Shown here in pieces: positions 54,674-64,000 of a stretch of DNA of 64,000 nucleotides. The notes under the pieces are model-generated. The model did no database searches, had not been told where the DNA came from, and worked only from the letters and a program-made list of their open reading frames with translations. The DNA comes from Agromyces sp. Marseille-P2726 (lineage in GTDB: Bacteria; Actinomycetota; Actinomycetes; Actinomycetales; Microbacteriaceae): positions 62,001 through 126,000 of the forward strand of contig NZ_CADDWM010000015.1 of assembly GCF_902809835.1 (NCBI RefSeq). The letters are read 5' to 3'. The first letter of the stretch is position 1. Each line of letters starts with the position of its first letter. The translations under genes and the position numbers were made by a program.

Positions 54674-55336
54674 ATGCCCGCGAGCCAGCGACCCGACCCG
54701 CTCGACGCGCTCGCACCATCGGCACGTCGCGCCGCTCCTCGCACGCGGATCGCGGTCGGCGCCTCGGTCGTGCTCTTCCTCGCGTGCGTCGCGGTCGCGG
54801 CGGCCCTGTCGTTCTCCGCGGCGGGGGGCGGCGACCAGGGCGTCGTCGCTCGATTCGACGCGCAAGCTCCCGCGACTGCACTTCCGGGCGACCGCGCGAT
54901 CGTCAGCAGCGAGCCGCTGCTGGTGCATGTGCTCGGTGCCGTCGCAGAGCCGGGGCTCGTGGAACTCGCCGCGGGGGCGCGCGTCGTCGACGCGGTCGCG
55001 GCCGCGGGCGGGTTCACGGCCGAGGCCGATCCCGCCGGAGTCAACCTCGCTCGACCGGTCGTCGACGGCGAGCAGTTGGTCGTGCTCGCCCTCGGCGAGG
55101 CGCCGCCGCCCGCCCCCGATGGCACGGCCGCGGGTGCCGGCGACGGGCTCGTGCACCTGAACACCGCCGATGTCGCAGCGCTCGACACGCTGCCCCGCAT
55201 CGGGCCGGCGCTCGCGCAGCGCATCATCGATTGGCGGGAGGCGAACGGCCCGTTCACGAGCGTCGATCAGCTGCTCGATGTCGCCGGCATCGGCGATGCC
55301 GTGTTCTCGGGGCTCGCCGACAAGGTCACGCTGTAG
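54674..55336 (+). CDS. comEA: competence protein ComEA (DNA receptor)
   Basis: A 220-residue membrane-anchored DNA-binding protein of the transformation machinery. One helix (about 23-45) is followed by an SLBB-type domain (about 75-125, VHVLGAVAEPGLVELAAGARVVDAV) and two helix-hairpin-helix motifs (about 158-220, LNTADVAALDTLPRIGPALAQRIIDWR). ComEA binds incoming double-stranded DNA outside the membrane and hands it to ComEC. It directly abuts comEC. Actinobacterial ComEA proteins may also have unproven other roles. Confidence 0.93.
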   Translation: MPASQRPDPLDALAPSARRAAPRTRIAVGASVVLFLACVAVAAALSFSAAGGGDQGVVARFDAQAPATALPGDRAIVSSEPLLVHVLGAVAEPGLVELAAGARVVDAVAAAGGFTAEADPAGVNLARPVVDGEQLVVLALGEAPPPAPDGTAAGAGDGLVHLNTADVAALDTLPRIGPALAQRIIDWREANGPFTSVDQLLDVAGIGDAVFSGLADKVTL

Positions 55337-57730
55337 GTGCGCGACCTCCGGCTGCTGCTGCCTGCCGCGGTGGCGTGGTCCGCCGCATGGTGGGCGGTTT
55401 GGGCGCCGGATCCGTGGCTCGGCGCGCGGGCGATGTCGTGGGCGCTCTGGGCGAGCGGGCTGGCCGTGCTCGCGCTGATGGTCGGCACGGTCGTGCGGCG
55501 GGGTGGGCCGCGGCGCGCCGATGCCATCGACCGTTCCACGGTCATCGCCGCCCGGCTCGTCCGCAACGGCCCCGCCGTGGTCGTCGCACTGGCGGCGGCG
55601 GCGCTGGTGACGTCGTCCGCTGCATCCGGGCTCGAACAGCGCGCGCAGTCCCCGTTGACCGCGGCCGCTCATGCCGGGCAGACGGTGCACGTCGTCGTCG
55701 ATGTCGTGGCGGCGCCGCGTCTCATGCGGGGCGCCGGCTGGGGTGAGACCCCCGAGGAACGGAGCGTCCGTGTCGACGGGCGGCTCGTCTCGGTCGACGG
55801 TGCGGACGTCGCGGCGGTGGCGGTCACGACGACGCTCCCGGGGCGCTCGGGCCGCATCGAGCTCGGCGGCCGCGTCGCCTTCGACGCGCGCTCGTCGACG
55901 CTGCCCGCCGAGGAGGAGAGCGGCTTCCGGCTCCGGGCCGGCGGTGAGGTTCGTGTCGAGCCTCCGCCACCGTGGTTGGCCTGGGCGGCGGTCCTTCGCC
56001 ATGGATTCGCGGATGCCGCTGCCGGCCTGGGCGGCGATGGCGGGGCGCTCGTCCCCGGGCTGGCGATCGGCGACACGACTGCGGTCGACGCCGAGCTCGA
56101 TGCGGCGATGAAGGCGAGTTCGCTCAGCCACCTGACCGCCGTTTCGGGAGCCAACTGTGCGATCGTCACCGCGGCGGCGTTCGGGCTCGCGGCACTGCTC
56201 CGCCTCCCACGCGCTGCTCGCGTCGTCGTGGCGATGGCGGCGCTGGTGGGGTTCGTCGCACTCGTGACACCGCAGCCGAGCGTCGTACGCGCGGGCGTCA
56301 TGGCGATCGTCGTGCTCATCGCGATCGCGGCCGGCCGGCCGGGTGGTGGCGTGGCCGCACTCTCGGTCGCGGTGTCGGGGCTTCTCGTCGCCGACCCCTG
56401 GTTCTCGAGGGACTACGGATTCGCGCTCTCCGCCGCCGCCACGGCGGGACTCCTGCTGCTCGCGGGGCCGCTGTCGGCGCGAATGGCGCGGGTGATGCCC
56501 GTGCCGCTCGCGATCGCCCTCGGTGTTCCCCTGGCCGCCCAGCTGGCGTGTCAGCCCGTGCTCGTGCTGCTCGACCCGGCGATCGCCGTCTATGGTGTGG
56601 CGGCGAACCTGCTCGCCGCGCCCGCGGCCCCGGTCGGCACGGTGATCGGGATGCTCGGATGCCTCGTGCTGCCGGTGCTGCCGTCGGTGGGAACGGCCTT
56701 CCTGCAGTTGGCATGGCTGCCGGCGTCGTGGATCGCCGTTGTCGCGCACGGGGCCGCCGCGCTCCCCGGCGGGCGATTGCCATGGCTGCCCGATGCCCCG
56801 GGAGCCCTGCTGCTCGGCGCCGGCACGGCACTCGCCCTCTGGCTGGTGCTCGGCGATCAGCGTCGCCGAGCGGCCCGTGCGGTGGCTGCGTTCGCACTGG
56901 CCATCGTCGTCGCGGTTCCGGTCGGATCTTCGCTCGTCGCTCCGGTGATCGGGAGCGCGACTCGGCCGCCGGAGTGGGACGTGGCCTCATGCGATGTCGG
57001 TCAGGGTGACGCGGTCCTGATCCGGTCCGCCGGCGAGACGGCCCTCGTCGACACCGGGCCCGATCCGGCCGCGCTCGACCAGTGCCTCGCACTGCTCGGC
57101 GTGGAGCGGGTCGATCTGCTCGTGCTCACGCACTGGGATGCCGATCACGTCGGGGGAGCGGCGGCGATCGCCGGGCGCGTCGAGGTCGTGGTGCACGGAC
57201 CACTCGACGGGGCCCGCTCCGATCGAGCGCTCGGGCCCCTCGTTCGTTCGGGAGCGGAGGTGGTCGAGGTGCTGGCCGGGCATGGTGGCCTCGTCGGCGA
57301 CGCGTACTGGCGGGTGCTCTGGCCGCGACCCGGCCTCGCGCCGGGCAATGACGCGAGCGTCGTCCTCGAGGTCGACGCCGCGGACTACCGGATGCTGCTG
57401 CTCGGCGACCTGGGCGAGGAGGCGCAGGCACGGCTGCTCCGGTCCACCGAGGTGCAGCGGGCCGACCTGGTGAAGGTTGCGCATCACGGTTCCGCCGACC
57501 AGAGCGCCCGCCTGTACCACCAGGTCGGTGCGGCCGTGGGGATCATCGGCGTGGGACGCGACAACGGGTACGGTCACCCCACTGAACGCCTGCTCGACCT
57601 GCTGCGCTCCTCGGGGACGACGGCGCTTCGCACCGACCGGTCGGGAACTGCCGTGCTGACCGCCGAGGGCGATGGGGTGTTCAGACTGTGGAGCGAACGC
57701 TCGGGCACCGAGGTCGGACCCCGCCCCTAG
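55337..57730 (+). CDS. comEC: competence membrane channel ComEC/Rec2
   Basis: A protein of 797 residues. It has an N-terminal transmembrane pair with an OB-like extracellular domain, then the Competence domain with many helices (about 240-510; HLTAVSGANCAIVTAAAFGL is diagnostic). A C-terminal metallo-beta-lactamase domain has THWDADHVGG (HxHxDH type with the first His as T-H-W-D) and VAHHGSADQS, thought to degrade the non-transported strand. It imports single-stranded DNA. GTG 55337 follows the comEA stop with no gap. The gene appears intact, so uptake capacity is plausible. Confidence 0.94.
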   Translation: MRDLRLLLPAAVAWSAAWWAVWAPDPWLGARAMSWALWASGLAVLALMVGTVVRRGGPRRADAIDRSTVIAARLVRNGPAVVVALAAAALVTSSAASGLEQRAQSPLTAAAHAGQTVHVVVDVVAAPRLMRGAGWGETPEERSVRVDGRLVSVDGADVAAVAVTTTLPGRSGRIELGGRVAFDARSSTLPAEEESGFRLRAGGEVRVEPPPPWLAWAAVLRHGFADAAAGLGGDGGALVPGLAIGDTTAVDAELDAAMKASSLSHLTAVSGANCAIVTAAAFGLAALLRLPRAARVVVAMAALVGFVALVTPQPSVVRAGVMAIVVLIAIAAGRPGGGVAALSVAVSGLLVADPWFSRDYGFALSAAATAGLLLLAGPLSARMARVMPVPLAIALGVPLAAQLACQPVLVLLDPAIAVYGVAANLLAAPAAPVGTVIGMLGCLVLPVLPSVGTAFLQLAWLPASWIAVVAHGAAALPGGRLPWLPDAPGALLLGAGTALALWLVLGDQRRRAARAVAAFALAIVVAVPVGSSLVAPVIGSATRPPEWDVASCDVGQGDAVLIRSAGETALVDTGPDPAALDQCLALLGVERVDLLVLTHWDADHVGGAAAIAGRVEVVVHGPLDGARSDRALGPLVRSGAEVVEVLAGHGGLVGDAYWRVLWPRPGLAPGNDASVVLEVDAADYRMLLLGDLGEEAQARLLRSTEVQRADLVKVAHHGSADQSARLYHQVGAAVGIIGVGRDNGYGHPTERLLDLLRSSGTTALRTDRSGTAVLTAEGDGVFRLWSERSGTEVGPRP

Positions 57731-57733
57731 ACT
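57728..57733 (+). promoter_or_regulatory. -10 element for holA, built on the comEC stop codon
   Basis: TAGACT begins with the comEC stop TAG. A start near 57740 leaves about 14 nt of leader containing GGGAGG. Confidence 0.4.
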
Positions 57734-57753
57734 CGAACGGAACGGGAGGTGCG

Positions 57754-58782
57754 GTGGCGGCACGAACAGGCGCGGCGACGCGTTCGAAGGCGACGATTCC
57801 GCAGTTGTCGTGGAACCAGGTGCGACCAGCCCCCGTCGTCCTCATCTCCGGGCCCGAGCAGGTGCTCGCCGAGCGAGCGAGCGCCATGCTGCGAGAAGCT
57901 CTTCGCGCCGACGACCCGGCCCTCGAGGTGAGCGACCTCGAGGCCGATGGCTATCGCCGCGGAGAGCTGCTCACGCTCGCGAGCCCGTCGCTCTTCGGCG
58001 AGCCGCGACTGATCCGGGTGAACGCCGTCGAGCGCGCGAGCGACGACTTCCTCATCGACGCGATGGAGTACCTCGAGCAGACCGCAGAGTCGACCACACT
58101 CGTCCTGCGCCACACCGGTGGTCAGCGGGGCAAGAAGCTCCTCGATGCAATCCGGGCCGGCACCGGCGGCGGCATCGAGATCGTCTGCGCCGAACTGAAG
58201 CGAGACGTCGAGAAGCAGGAGTTCGTCGCGGCCGAGTTCCGCGCGGCGGGGCGCAGCGTGAACCCCAGGGCCCTCCGGGCACTCGTCGCCGCGTTCAGCG
58301 ATGACCTGGCCGAGCTTTCGGCGGCGTGCCGCCAGCTCATCGCCGACGCGCCCGGTGACGTCAGCGAAGAGGTGGTCGCCCGATACTACGGCGGTCGTGT
58401 CGACACGAACGCCTTCGCGGTGGCCGACTCCGCGATAGCGGGGCGTCACGGTGATGCGCTCATCGCCCTGCGACACGCACTCGACAGCGGTGCCGACCCG
58501 GTGCCGATCGTCGCCGCGTTCGCGATGAAGGTCCGCACGATGGCGAAGGTGTCCGGAGTCCGGGGCGGCGGCCCTCAGGTCGCATCCTCGCTCGGGCTCG
58601 CCCCGTGGCAGGTCGACCGGGCCCGACGCGATCTCGCGGGATGGAGCGATGAAGGCCTCGGCCGGGCCATCCAGGCGCTGGCGGCGGCCGACGCGGCCGT
58701 GAAGGGCGCCGAGCGCGACCCCGTGTTCGCCCTGGAGCGCCTCATCGGCATCATCTCCGCGCGGGGTCGCGAGCATGCGTGA
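57754..58782 (+). CDS. holA: DNA polymerase III delta subunit
   Basis: A clamp-loader subunit of 342 residues that opens the sliding clamp. The N-terminal AAA+-like domain begins APVVLISGPEQVLAERA, without a functional P-loop, as expected for delta. The fold continues with SLFGEPRLIRVNAVE and LAELSAACRQLIADAPGDVSEEVV. GTG 57754 has GGGAGG 5 nt upstream; longer in-frame starts overlap comEC. The comEA-comEC-holA-rpsT order is common in actinobacteria. Confidence 0.92.
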   Translation: MAARTGAATRSKATIPQLSWNQVRPAPVVLISGPEQVLAERASAMLREALRADDPALEVSDLEADGYRRGELLTLASPSLFGEPRLIRVNAVERASDDFLIDAMEYLEQTAESTTLVLRHTGGQRGKKLLDAIRAGTGGGIEIVCAELKRDVEKQEFVAAEFRAAGRSVNPRALRALVAAFSDDLAELSAACRQLIADAPGDVSEEVVARYYGGRVDTNAFAVADSAIAGRHGDALIALRHALDSGADPVPIVAAFAMKVRTMAKVSGVRGGGPQVASSLGLAPWQVDRARRDLAGWSDEGLGRAIQALAAADAAVKGAERDPVFALERLIGIISARGREHA

Positions 58783-58833
58783 CGCGAAGGTGCGAAGCCC
58801 CGAGTGACCTGACGACTCTCGAACGCAGGAACG

Positions 58834-58868
58834 CAGAAGGCCCCGCACCATCGGTGCGGGGCCTTCTG
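58834..58868. terminator. bidirectional terminator between holA and rpsT
   Basis: A 16-bp perfect stem (58834-58849 with 58853-58868) and a 3-nt loop lie between two converging genes. The descending arm ends CCTTCTG on both strands, giving a weak U-rich end. Confidence 0.8.
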
Positions 58869-58884
58869 TCGCAAGTGCGTCGCG

Positions 58885-59145
58885 TCAGAGCGCGGCGACC
58901 TGCTTGGCGATCGCGGACTTGCGGTTCGCGGCCTGGTTCTTGTGGATGACGCCCTTGCCGGCGGCCTTGTCGAGCTTGCGGGTCGCGACGCGAAGGGCGG
59001 CCGTCGCCTTCTCCTTGTCGCCGGCCGCGATCGCCTCGCGCGTGGCGCGGACGGCGCTGCGGACCTCGCTCTTGACCGCCTTGTTGCGCTCCGTCGCCTT
59101 CTGGTTGGTGCGGATGCGCTTGATCTGCGACTTGATGTTTGCCAC
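58885..59145 (-). CDS. rpsT: 30S ribosomal protein S20
   Basis: A primary 16S rRNA-binding protein of 86 residues. The sequence [26 protein letters not shown] and [18 protein letters not shown] is the S20 signature, highly basic and helical. GTG 59145 is the conserved start; the upstream in-frame extension is not part of S20. A leader of about 100 nt separates it from its promoter, room for the autoregulation known in enteric rpsT, though no specific structure was recognised. Confidence 0.97.
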   Translation of the reverse strand: MANIKSQIKRIRTNQKATERNKAVKSEVRSAVRATREAIAAGDKEKATAALRVATRKLDKAAGKGVIHKNQAANRKSAIAKQVAAL

Positions 59146-59250
59146 GTGGTTCGTCTTTCGTTCGTGCGGGTACCGGATGTGCCGGGCGGAGGTAGAGGGG
59201 CCTCGCCGGCGAATCGTGCGGGGTGGGACCCACACGGAAGCCAACAGGCA

Positions 59251-59280
59251 ACGATACCAGCAGGGTGCCGACGTCTCCAA
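59251..59280 (-). promoter_or_regulatory. rpsT promoter
   Basis: TTGGAG (59280-59275) and TATCGT (59256-59251) have an 18-bp spacer on the minus strand. The 227-bp gap 59146-59372 holds this promoter and leader and nothing else I can support. Confidence 0.5.
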
Positions 59281-59372
59281 AGCGAGCACCGCGGCGGCTC
59301 ACGCGCCCGCATGGGTCCCGAGCGACGACGCGCCGCTCGGGAATCCGGACCGGCTCACCGTGAGACCCGGCA

Positions 59373-60134
59373 TCAGCCGTTTCTCTCCCGTTGCCTGCGG
59401 CCTGCATGTGCCTGGAGCTCGGCAACGGCGCCCAGGATGACCGCCGTGAAGTCGTCGGGCCGGGTGAGGCTCACGAGGTGCGTCGCGCCGGGGACCACGA
59501 CGAGTCGCCCACGCGGGGCGGCGCGCAACATCCGTCGCTCCTCGATCCGGAAGTGGTCGAAACGGCCGTTGACGAACCAGACCGGCACGTCGATCCTGGC
59601 GAGGGCCGCCTCGGGGTCGAGCTCGCCGACCGCGGTCAGCGCCGGCGCCATGACATCGAGCGCGACGCCGCCGGCGAGCACGTCGTCGACCGCGTCACCG
59701 CGGAGGAAGAGGCGCACCATCGCGTCGTTCATGGCCCTGCCACGGTCGGGCAGCCGGCCGATGAGCGCGGCGAGCCTGCGGTAGCCGGCGAGGCCCGCCC
59801 CACGGGGCCGAGTTCCGCATGCCGCCGCGACGAGTCCGTCGATGCGGTCGGGATGCCGCCCCGCGAACTCGATGGCGAGGTACCCGCCGAGGCTCAGCCC
59901 GACGGGCAGCGTCGGGGTCGACCGCCTCGACGAGGGATCGCGTGCCGGCAGCGCGGTGTCCAGCGCGCGGATCGCATCGTGGAGGGTGAACGGGTCGTCG
60001 ATGCGGGACCCGTGGCCGGGAAGGTCGATCGCGATGGCGTCGATGTCGTGGCGGGCGAGCGTCGTGAGCTGCCTCCGCCACATGGTGGCCGAGGTGCGGA
60101 GTCCGTGCACGAGCACGACGCGGGCGCGCGGCAT
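59373..60134 (-). CDS. alpha/beta hydrolase
   Basis: A protein of 253 residues with the alpha/beta hydrolase fold. The oxyanion motif HG is at 10-11. The nucleophile elbow is GLSLGG with Ser81. The acid is in NGRFDHFR near 193, and the His in GATHLVSL near 218. Candidate substrates are esters, lactones or lipids; none can be named. ATG 60134 follows the response regulator stop by 3 bp, so it is the last gene of the two-component operon and may be part of the response. Confidence 0.88.
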   Translation of the reverse strand: MPRARVVLVHGLRTSATMWRRQLTTLARHDIDAIAIDLPGHGSRIDDPFTLHDAIRALDTALPARDPSSRRSTPTLPVGLSLGGYLAIEFAGRHPDRIDGLVAAACGTRPRGAGLAGYRRLAALIGRLPDRGRAMNDAMVRLFLRGDAVDDVLAGGVALDVMAPALTAVGELDPEAALARIDVPVWFVNGRFDHFRIEERRMLRAAPRGRLVVVPGATHLVSLTRPDDFTAVILGAVAELQAHAGRRQRERNG

Positions 60135-60137
60135 CCG

Positions 60138-60761
60138 TCAACCCGCCCTGATCGCCCCGAGCTCGCGCGCCCGAGCCACGGCGGCGGTGCGGGAGCCGAC
60201 GCCCAGTTTCGCGAAGATGTGCACGAGGTGCGACTTCACCGTCGCCTCGCTGAGGAACAGCGCTCGGCCGATGTCGCGGTTCGACCGGCCCTCGGCCACG
60301 AGCGACAGCACCTCGGCCTCGCGCACCGTGAGCCGTTCGGCTCTGCCGAGCGACGCGTCGAGCCGCGACGAGACACCCGGCGCGAGCGCCGATTCCCCGA
60401 TCGCCGCGGCGCGCACGGCCGCGACCAGCTCGGCGGGCGGGGCATCCTTCAGCAGGTACCCGCTCGCGCCCGCCTCGATGGCGCCGAGGATGTCGGCGTC
60501 GGTGTCGTAGTTCGTGAGCACCAGGACGCGCGGCGCGCCGTCGAGGGAACGGATCCGCCGAGTGGCCTCGACGCCCTGCAGCGCACCTGGGAACTGCAGG
60601 TCCATCAGCACGAGATCGACGTCGGATGCCGCGGCGAGACGTACAGCGTCCTCGGCGGTCGGGGCTTCGGCGACGACCTCGAGATCGGGCTCCGACTCGA
60701 GGAGCGCGCGGATGCCGGCCCGCACGACGGGGTGATCGTCGGTGAGCAGGAGCCGGATCAT
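60138..60761 (-). CDS. NarL/FixJ (LuxR)-family response regulator
   Basis: A regulator of 207 residues. The receiver domain has Asp8/Asp9, the phosphorylation site Asp54 in [10 protein letters not shown], and LKDA with the conserved Lys. The C-terminal LuxR helix-turn-helix spans about 142-200 ([22 protein letters not shown]). ATG overlaps the kinase stop (ATGA), so partnership with the kinase is near certain. Targets are unknown; autoregulation is possible. Confidence 0.95.
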   Translation of the reverse strand: MIRLLLTDDHPVVRAGIRALLESEPDLEVVAEAPTAEDAVRLAAASDVDLVLMDLQFPGALQGVEATRRIRSLDGAPRVLVLTNYDTDADILGAIEAGASGYLLKDAPPAELVAAVRAAAIGESALAPGVSSRLDASLGRAERLTVREAEVLSLVAEGRSNRDIGRALFLSEATVKSHLVHIFAKLGVGSRTAAVARARELGAIRAG

Positions 60762-61981
60762 GGCGCCCCCACGGGGATCCGAACCGAGACAGCGGTCCCA
60801 TCGCCCGGGCTCGTCTCGATCACGAGTCGTCCGCCCAGGTGTTCGGCACGTTCCCGCATCGCCCGTATGCCGAAGGCGACGCCCTCGTCCTCCGCGTGCC
60901 GTGCGATCAGCGGGTCGAAGCCCACGCCGTCGTCGACGACGTCGAGCGCGACCTCGCCGTCGAGATAGCTGAGCGTGAGCTCGGCTCTCGCGGCATCCGA
61001 GTGACGCAGCACATTCGCGAACGCGCCCTGCGCGATGCGGAGCACCGTCGCGTCGACCGCCATGGGCAGCACGATCGGATCGCCGCTCAAACCGAAACTC
61101 GCGCGGATCGGCGCCCCCGCCTGTTCGGCCTGCTCGTTCACGGCGGCAACGAGCCGGCGGAGCGCGGCCGGCAGCGTCTGCTCGTCGAGCGACGGAGGCG
61201 TGAGCTCGCGGATGAACCGCCGTGTCTCGCCGAGGTTGTCGGCCGCGGTCTCGCGCGCGAGCCGGAGCTTCTCACGAGTGCGTTCATCGTCCACGTCGCG
61301 CTCGACGGCGTGCAGGAGCATCTGGATGCTCGAGAGTCCCTGTGCCACGGTGTCGTGGATCTCACGGGCGATGCGCTCCCGCTCGGCGAGCGTGCCTGCC
61401 TCGCGGCTGGCTGCCGCCAGCTCCTCGCGGGTCGCGAGCAGGTCGAGGATGAGGGCCTGCCGGTCGCGGGTCTCCTGGGCCATGGCGCGATACCCGAGTC
61501 CGATCACGATCGCGACGCCGGCACTGATGAGCGGCCCGAGGATGGTGCCCACCTCGAAGCCCAGGTGCGTGGCGGTGCCCCAGACCGACAGGCCGAACGT
61601 GATGACGACGAGCGGCACCGCCATCGGGGCGGGCAGCAGGTGCAGCTCGACGAAGAAGAGCGGGAACGCCAGGAACGCGGCATCGGGGGTGAAGTACGAC
61701 AGCGCGACCCAGAGCGCGAGCAGCGCCGCCAGCCAGAGGACACGCGCCCAGGTCGGCAGGTGGCGGTGGGCGGCGGCCACGCCCGCCCCGTACCAGGCGA
61801 GGAATGCGACCGCGAAGACGGTGATCGGCACCTCGGCCGGCGCGTCGACCAGCAGTGCCCGCACCACGACGAACAGGGTCAGCCCGACCACGAGCAGGTG
61901 CAACCCGAACCGGAGGGTCAGGAAGACCGGGCGCAGTGCCGACGGGGCCACCCGGGGCTCGGTCACGTCGATCGCGGTCAT
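60758..61981 (-). CDS. sensor histidine kinase (HisKA_3 / DesK-LiaS type)
   Basis: A kinase of 407 residues. Five or six membrane helices (about 20-165) have very short loops, so it likely senses the membrane itself. The dimerisation domain has the phospho-His209 in [21 protein letters not shown]. The ATPase domain ends with DDGVGFDP and [16 protein letters not shown]. This architecture resembles DesK/LiaS kinases that sense membrane fluidity or envelope stress; the signal here is inferred only. ATG 61981 is chosen: longer in-frame extensions run antisense to lepA. Confidence 0.93.
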   Translation of the reverse strand: MTAIDVTEPRVAPSALRPVFLTLRFGLHLLVVGLTLFVVVRALLVDAPAEVPITVFAVAFLAWYGAGVAAAHRHLPTWARVLWLAALLALWVALSYFTPDAAFLAFPLFFVELHLLPAPMAVPLVVITFGLSVWGTATHLGFEVGTILGPLISAGVAIVIGLGYRAMAQETRDRQALILDLLATREELAAASREAGTLAERERIAREIHDTVAQGLSSIQMLLHAVERDVDDERTREKLRLARETAADNLGETRRFIRELTPPSLDEQTLPAALRRLVAAVNEQAEQAGAPIRASFGLSGDPIVLPMAVDATVLRIAQGAFANVLRHSDAARAELTLSYLDGEVALDVVDDGVGFDPLIARHAEDEGVAFGIRAMRERAEHLGGRLVIETSPGDGTAVSVRIPVGAP

Positions 61982-61991
61982 GGTGGAGTTC

Positions 61992-61997
61992 AGCGTA
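61992..61997 (-). promoter_or_regulatory. -10 element of the histidine kinase operon
   Basis: TACGCT on the minus strand, 10 nt before the ATG; the leader would be only a few nucleotides. Confidence 0.4.
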
Positions 61998-62074
61998 GTC
62001 GCGAGGGTGCGGCGCGGCATCCGACGAAAGTGGGAGACGAAGGCGGGTCTCGAAATCATGGGAGAATCGACAGG

Positions 62075-63934
<1,860 letters not shown>

Positions 63935-63944
63935 GTCTCTCCCG

Positions 63945-64000
63945 ATGACTCGTCGAAGCACCTTCACCGACCAGTCGGTCACGTACGGCGCCATCGGCGC
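63945..64000 (+). CDS. possible DUF1990-family protein, N-terminal fragment
   Basis: Eighteen residues are visible, MTRRSTFTDQSVTYGAIG, cut by the window edge. The VTYGAIG stretch resembles the N-terminus of DUF1990 proteins, which often follow lepA in related genomes. It starts 10 bp after lepA, so cotranscription is likely. Too short for a firm call. Confidence 0.5.
   Translation, partial: MTRRSTFTDQSVTYGAIG

Noticed and set aside
51820..55257. An 1145-codon open frame antisense to leuS and comEA
   Set aside because: Shadow of real genes; composition unlike a protein.

Overview
The window is a gene-dense, high-GC, single-contig-like piece of an actinobacterial chromosome. Strong third-position GC bias, frequent GTG/TTG starts, short -10 elements of the TANNNT type, the division cluster order and the PknL/Rv2175c/IdsA neighbourhood point to the Micrococcales, most likely Microbacteriaceae. 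The genus cannot be fixed from sequence alone. There is no prophage, IS element, CRISPR array, rRNA or tRNA that I can support; this is core chromosome.

Layout. 1-9.3 kb: the 5' end of a ParA-type ATPase, pyruvate carboxylase, a second MinD/ParA-like ATPase, peptide deformylase, long-chain acyl-CoA synthetase, ROK glucokinase and a PlsC-type acyltransferase. 9.4-16.0 kb: type II DAHP synthase, the PASTA kinase PknL, a LysM cell-wall protein, an Rv2175c-like DNA-binding protein, a polyprenyl diphosphate synthase and a DUF3040 membrane protein. This order parallels the mycobacterial Rv2182c-Rv2169c region. 16.3-36.1 kb: a nearly complete dcw (division and cell wall) cluster in canonical order, mraZ-rsmH-ftsL-like-ftsI-murE-murF-mraY-murD-ftsW-murG-murC-ftsQ-ftsZ-yggS-sepF-yggT-divIVA-lspA-rluD. 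Many junctions overlap by 4 bp. 36.2-42.7 kb: dnaE, hisD, nrdR and pyrD, each with its own -10. 42.7-50.4 kb: an App1-type phosphatase, a TetR regulator, a four-gene glycine betaine/choline-type ABC importer, a DedA protein and a secreted M28 aminopeptidase. 50.5-58.8 kb: pabB, leuS, comEA, comEC and holA. 58.9-64 kb: rpsT, a hydrolase/response regulator/histidine kinase operon on the minus strand, lepA, and the start of a DUF1990-like gene.

How they work together: the central third builds lipid II (MurC-F, MraY, MurG) and the septum (FtsZ, SepF, FtsQ, FtsW, FtsI, DivIVA). PknL, Rv2175c-like and IdsA flank it as likely regulatory and isoprenoid-carrier functions. Pyc, AroG, HisD, PyrD and PabB are anaplerotic and biosynthetic housekeeping enzymes. 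ComEA and ComEC form the DNA-uptake channel.

The most unusual signal is not a gene. The 9-mer GGATGCCGC (or its complement GCGGCATCC) occurs at least 39 times by eye, about 1 per 1.6 kb, on both strands, in several reading frames, and as back-to-back inverted pairs in hairpins. This resembles the behaviour of DNA uptake sequences in Neisseria and Pasteurellaceae. Other points: MurE has Phe-His-Pro-Arg where meso-DAP enzymes have Asp-Asn-Pro-Arg; three GTGG boxes at exactly 10-bp spacing sit in the mraZ promoter; several -10 hexamers are built on the stop codon of the preceding gene; and there is a set of leaderless promoters with TANNNT exactly 6 nt before the start codon.
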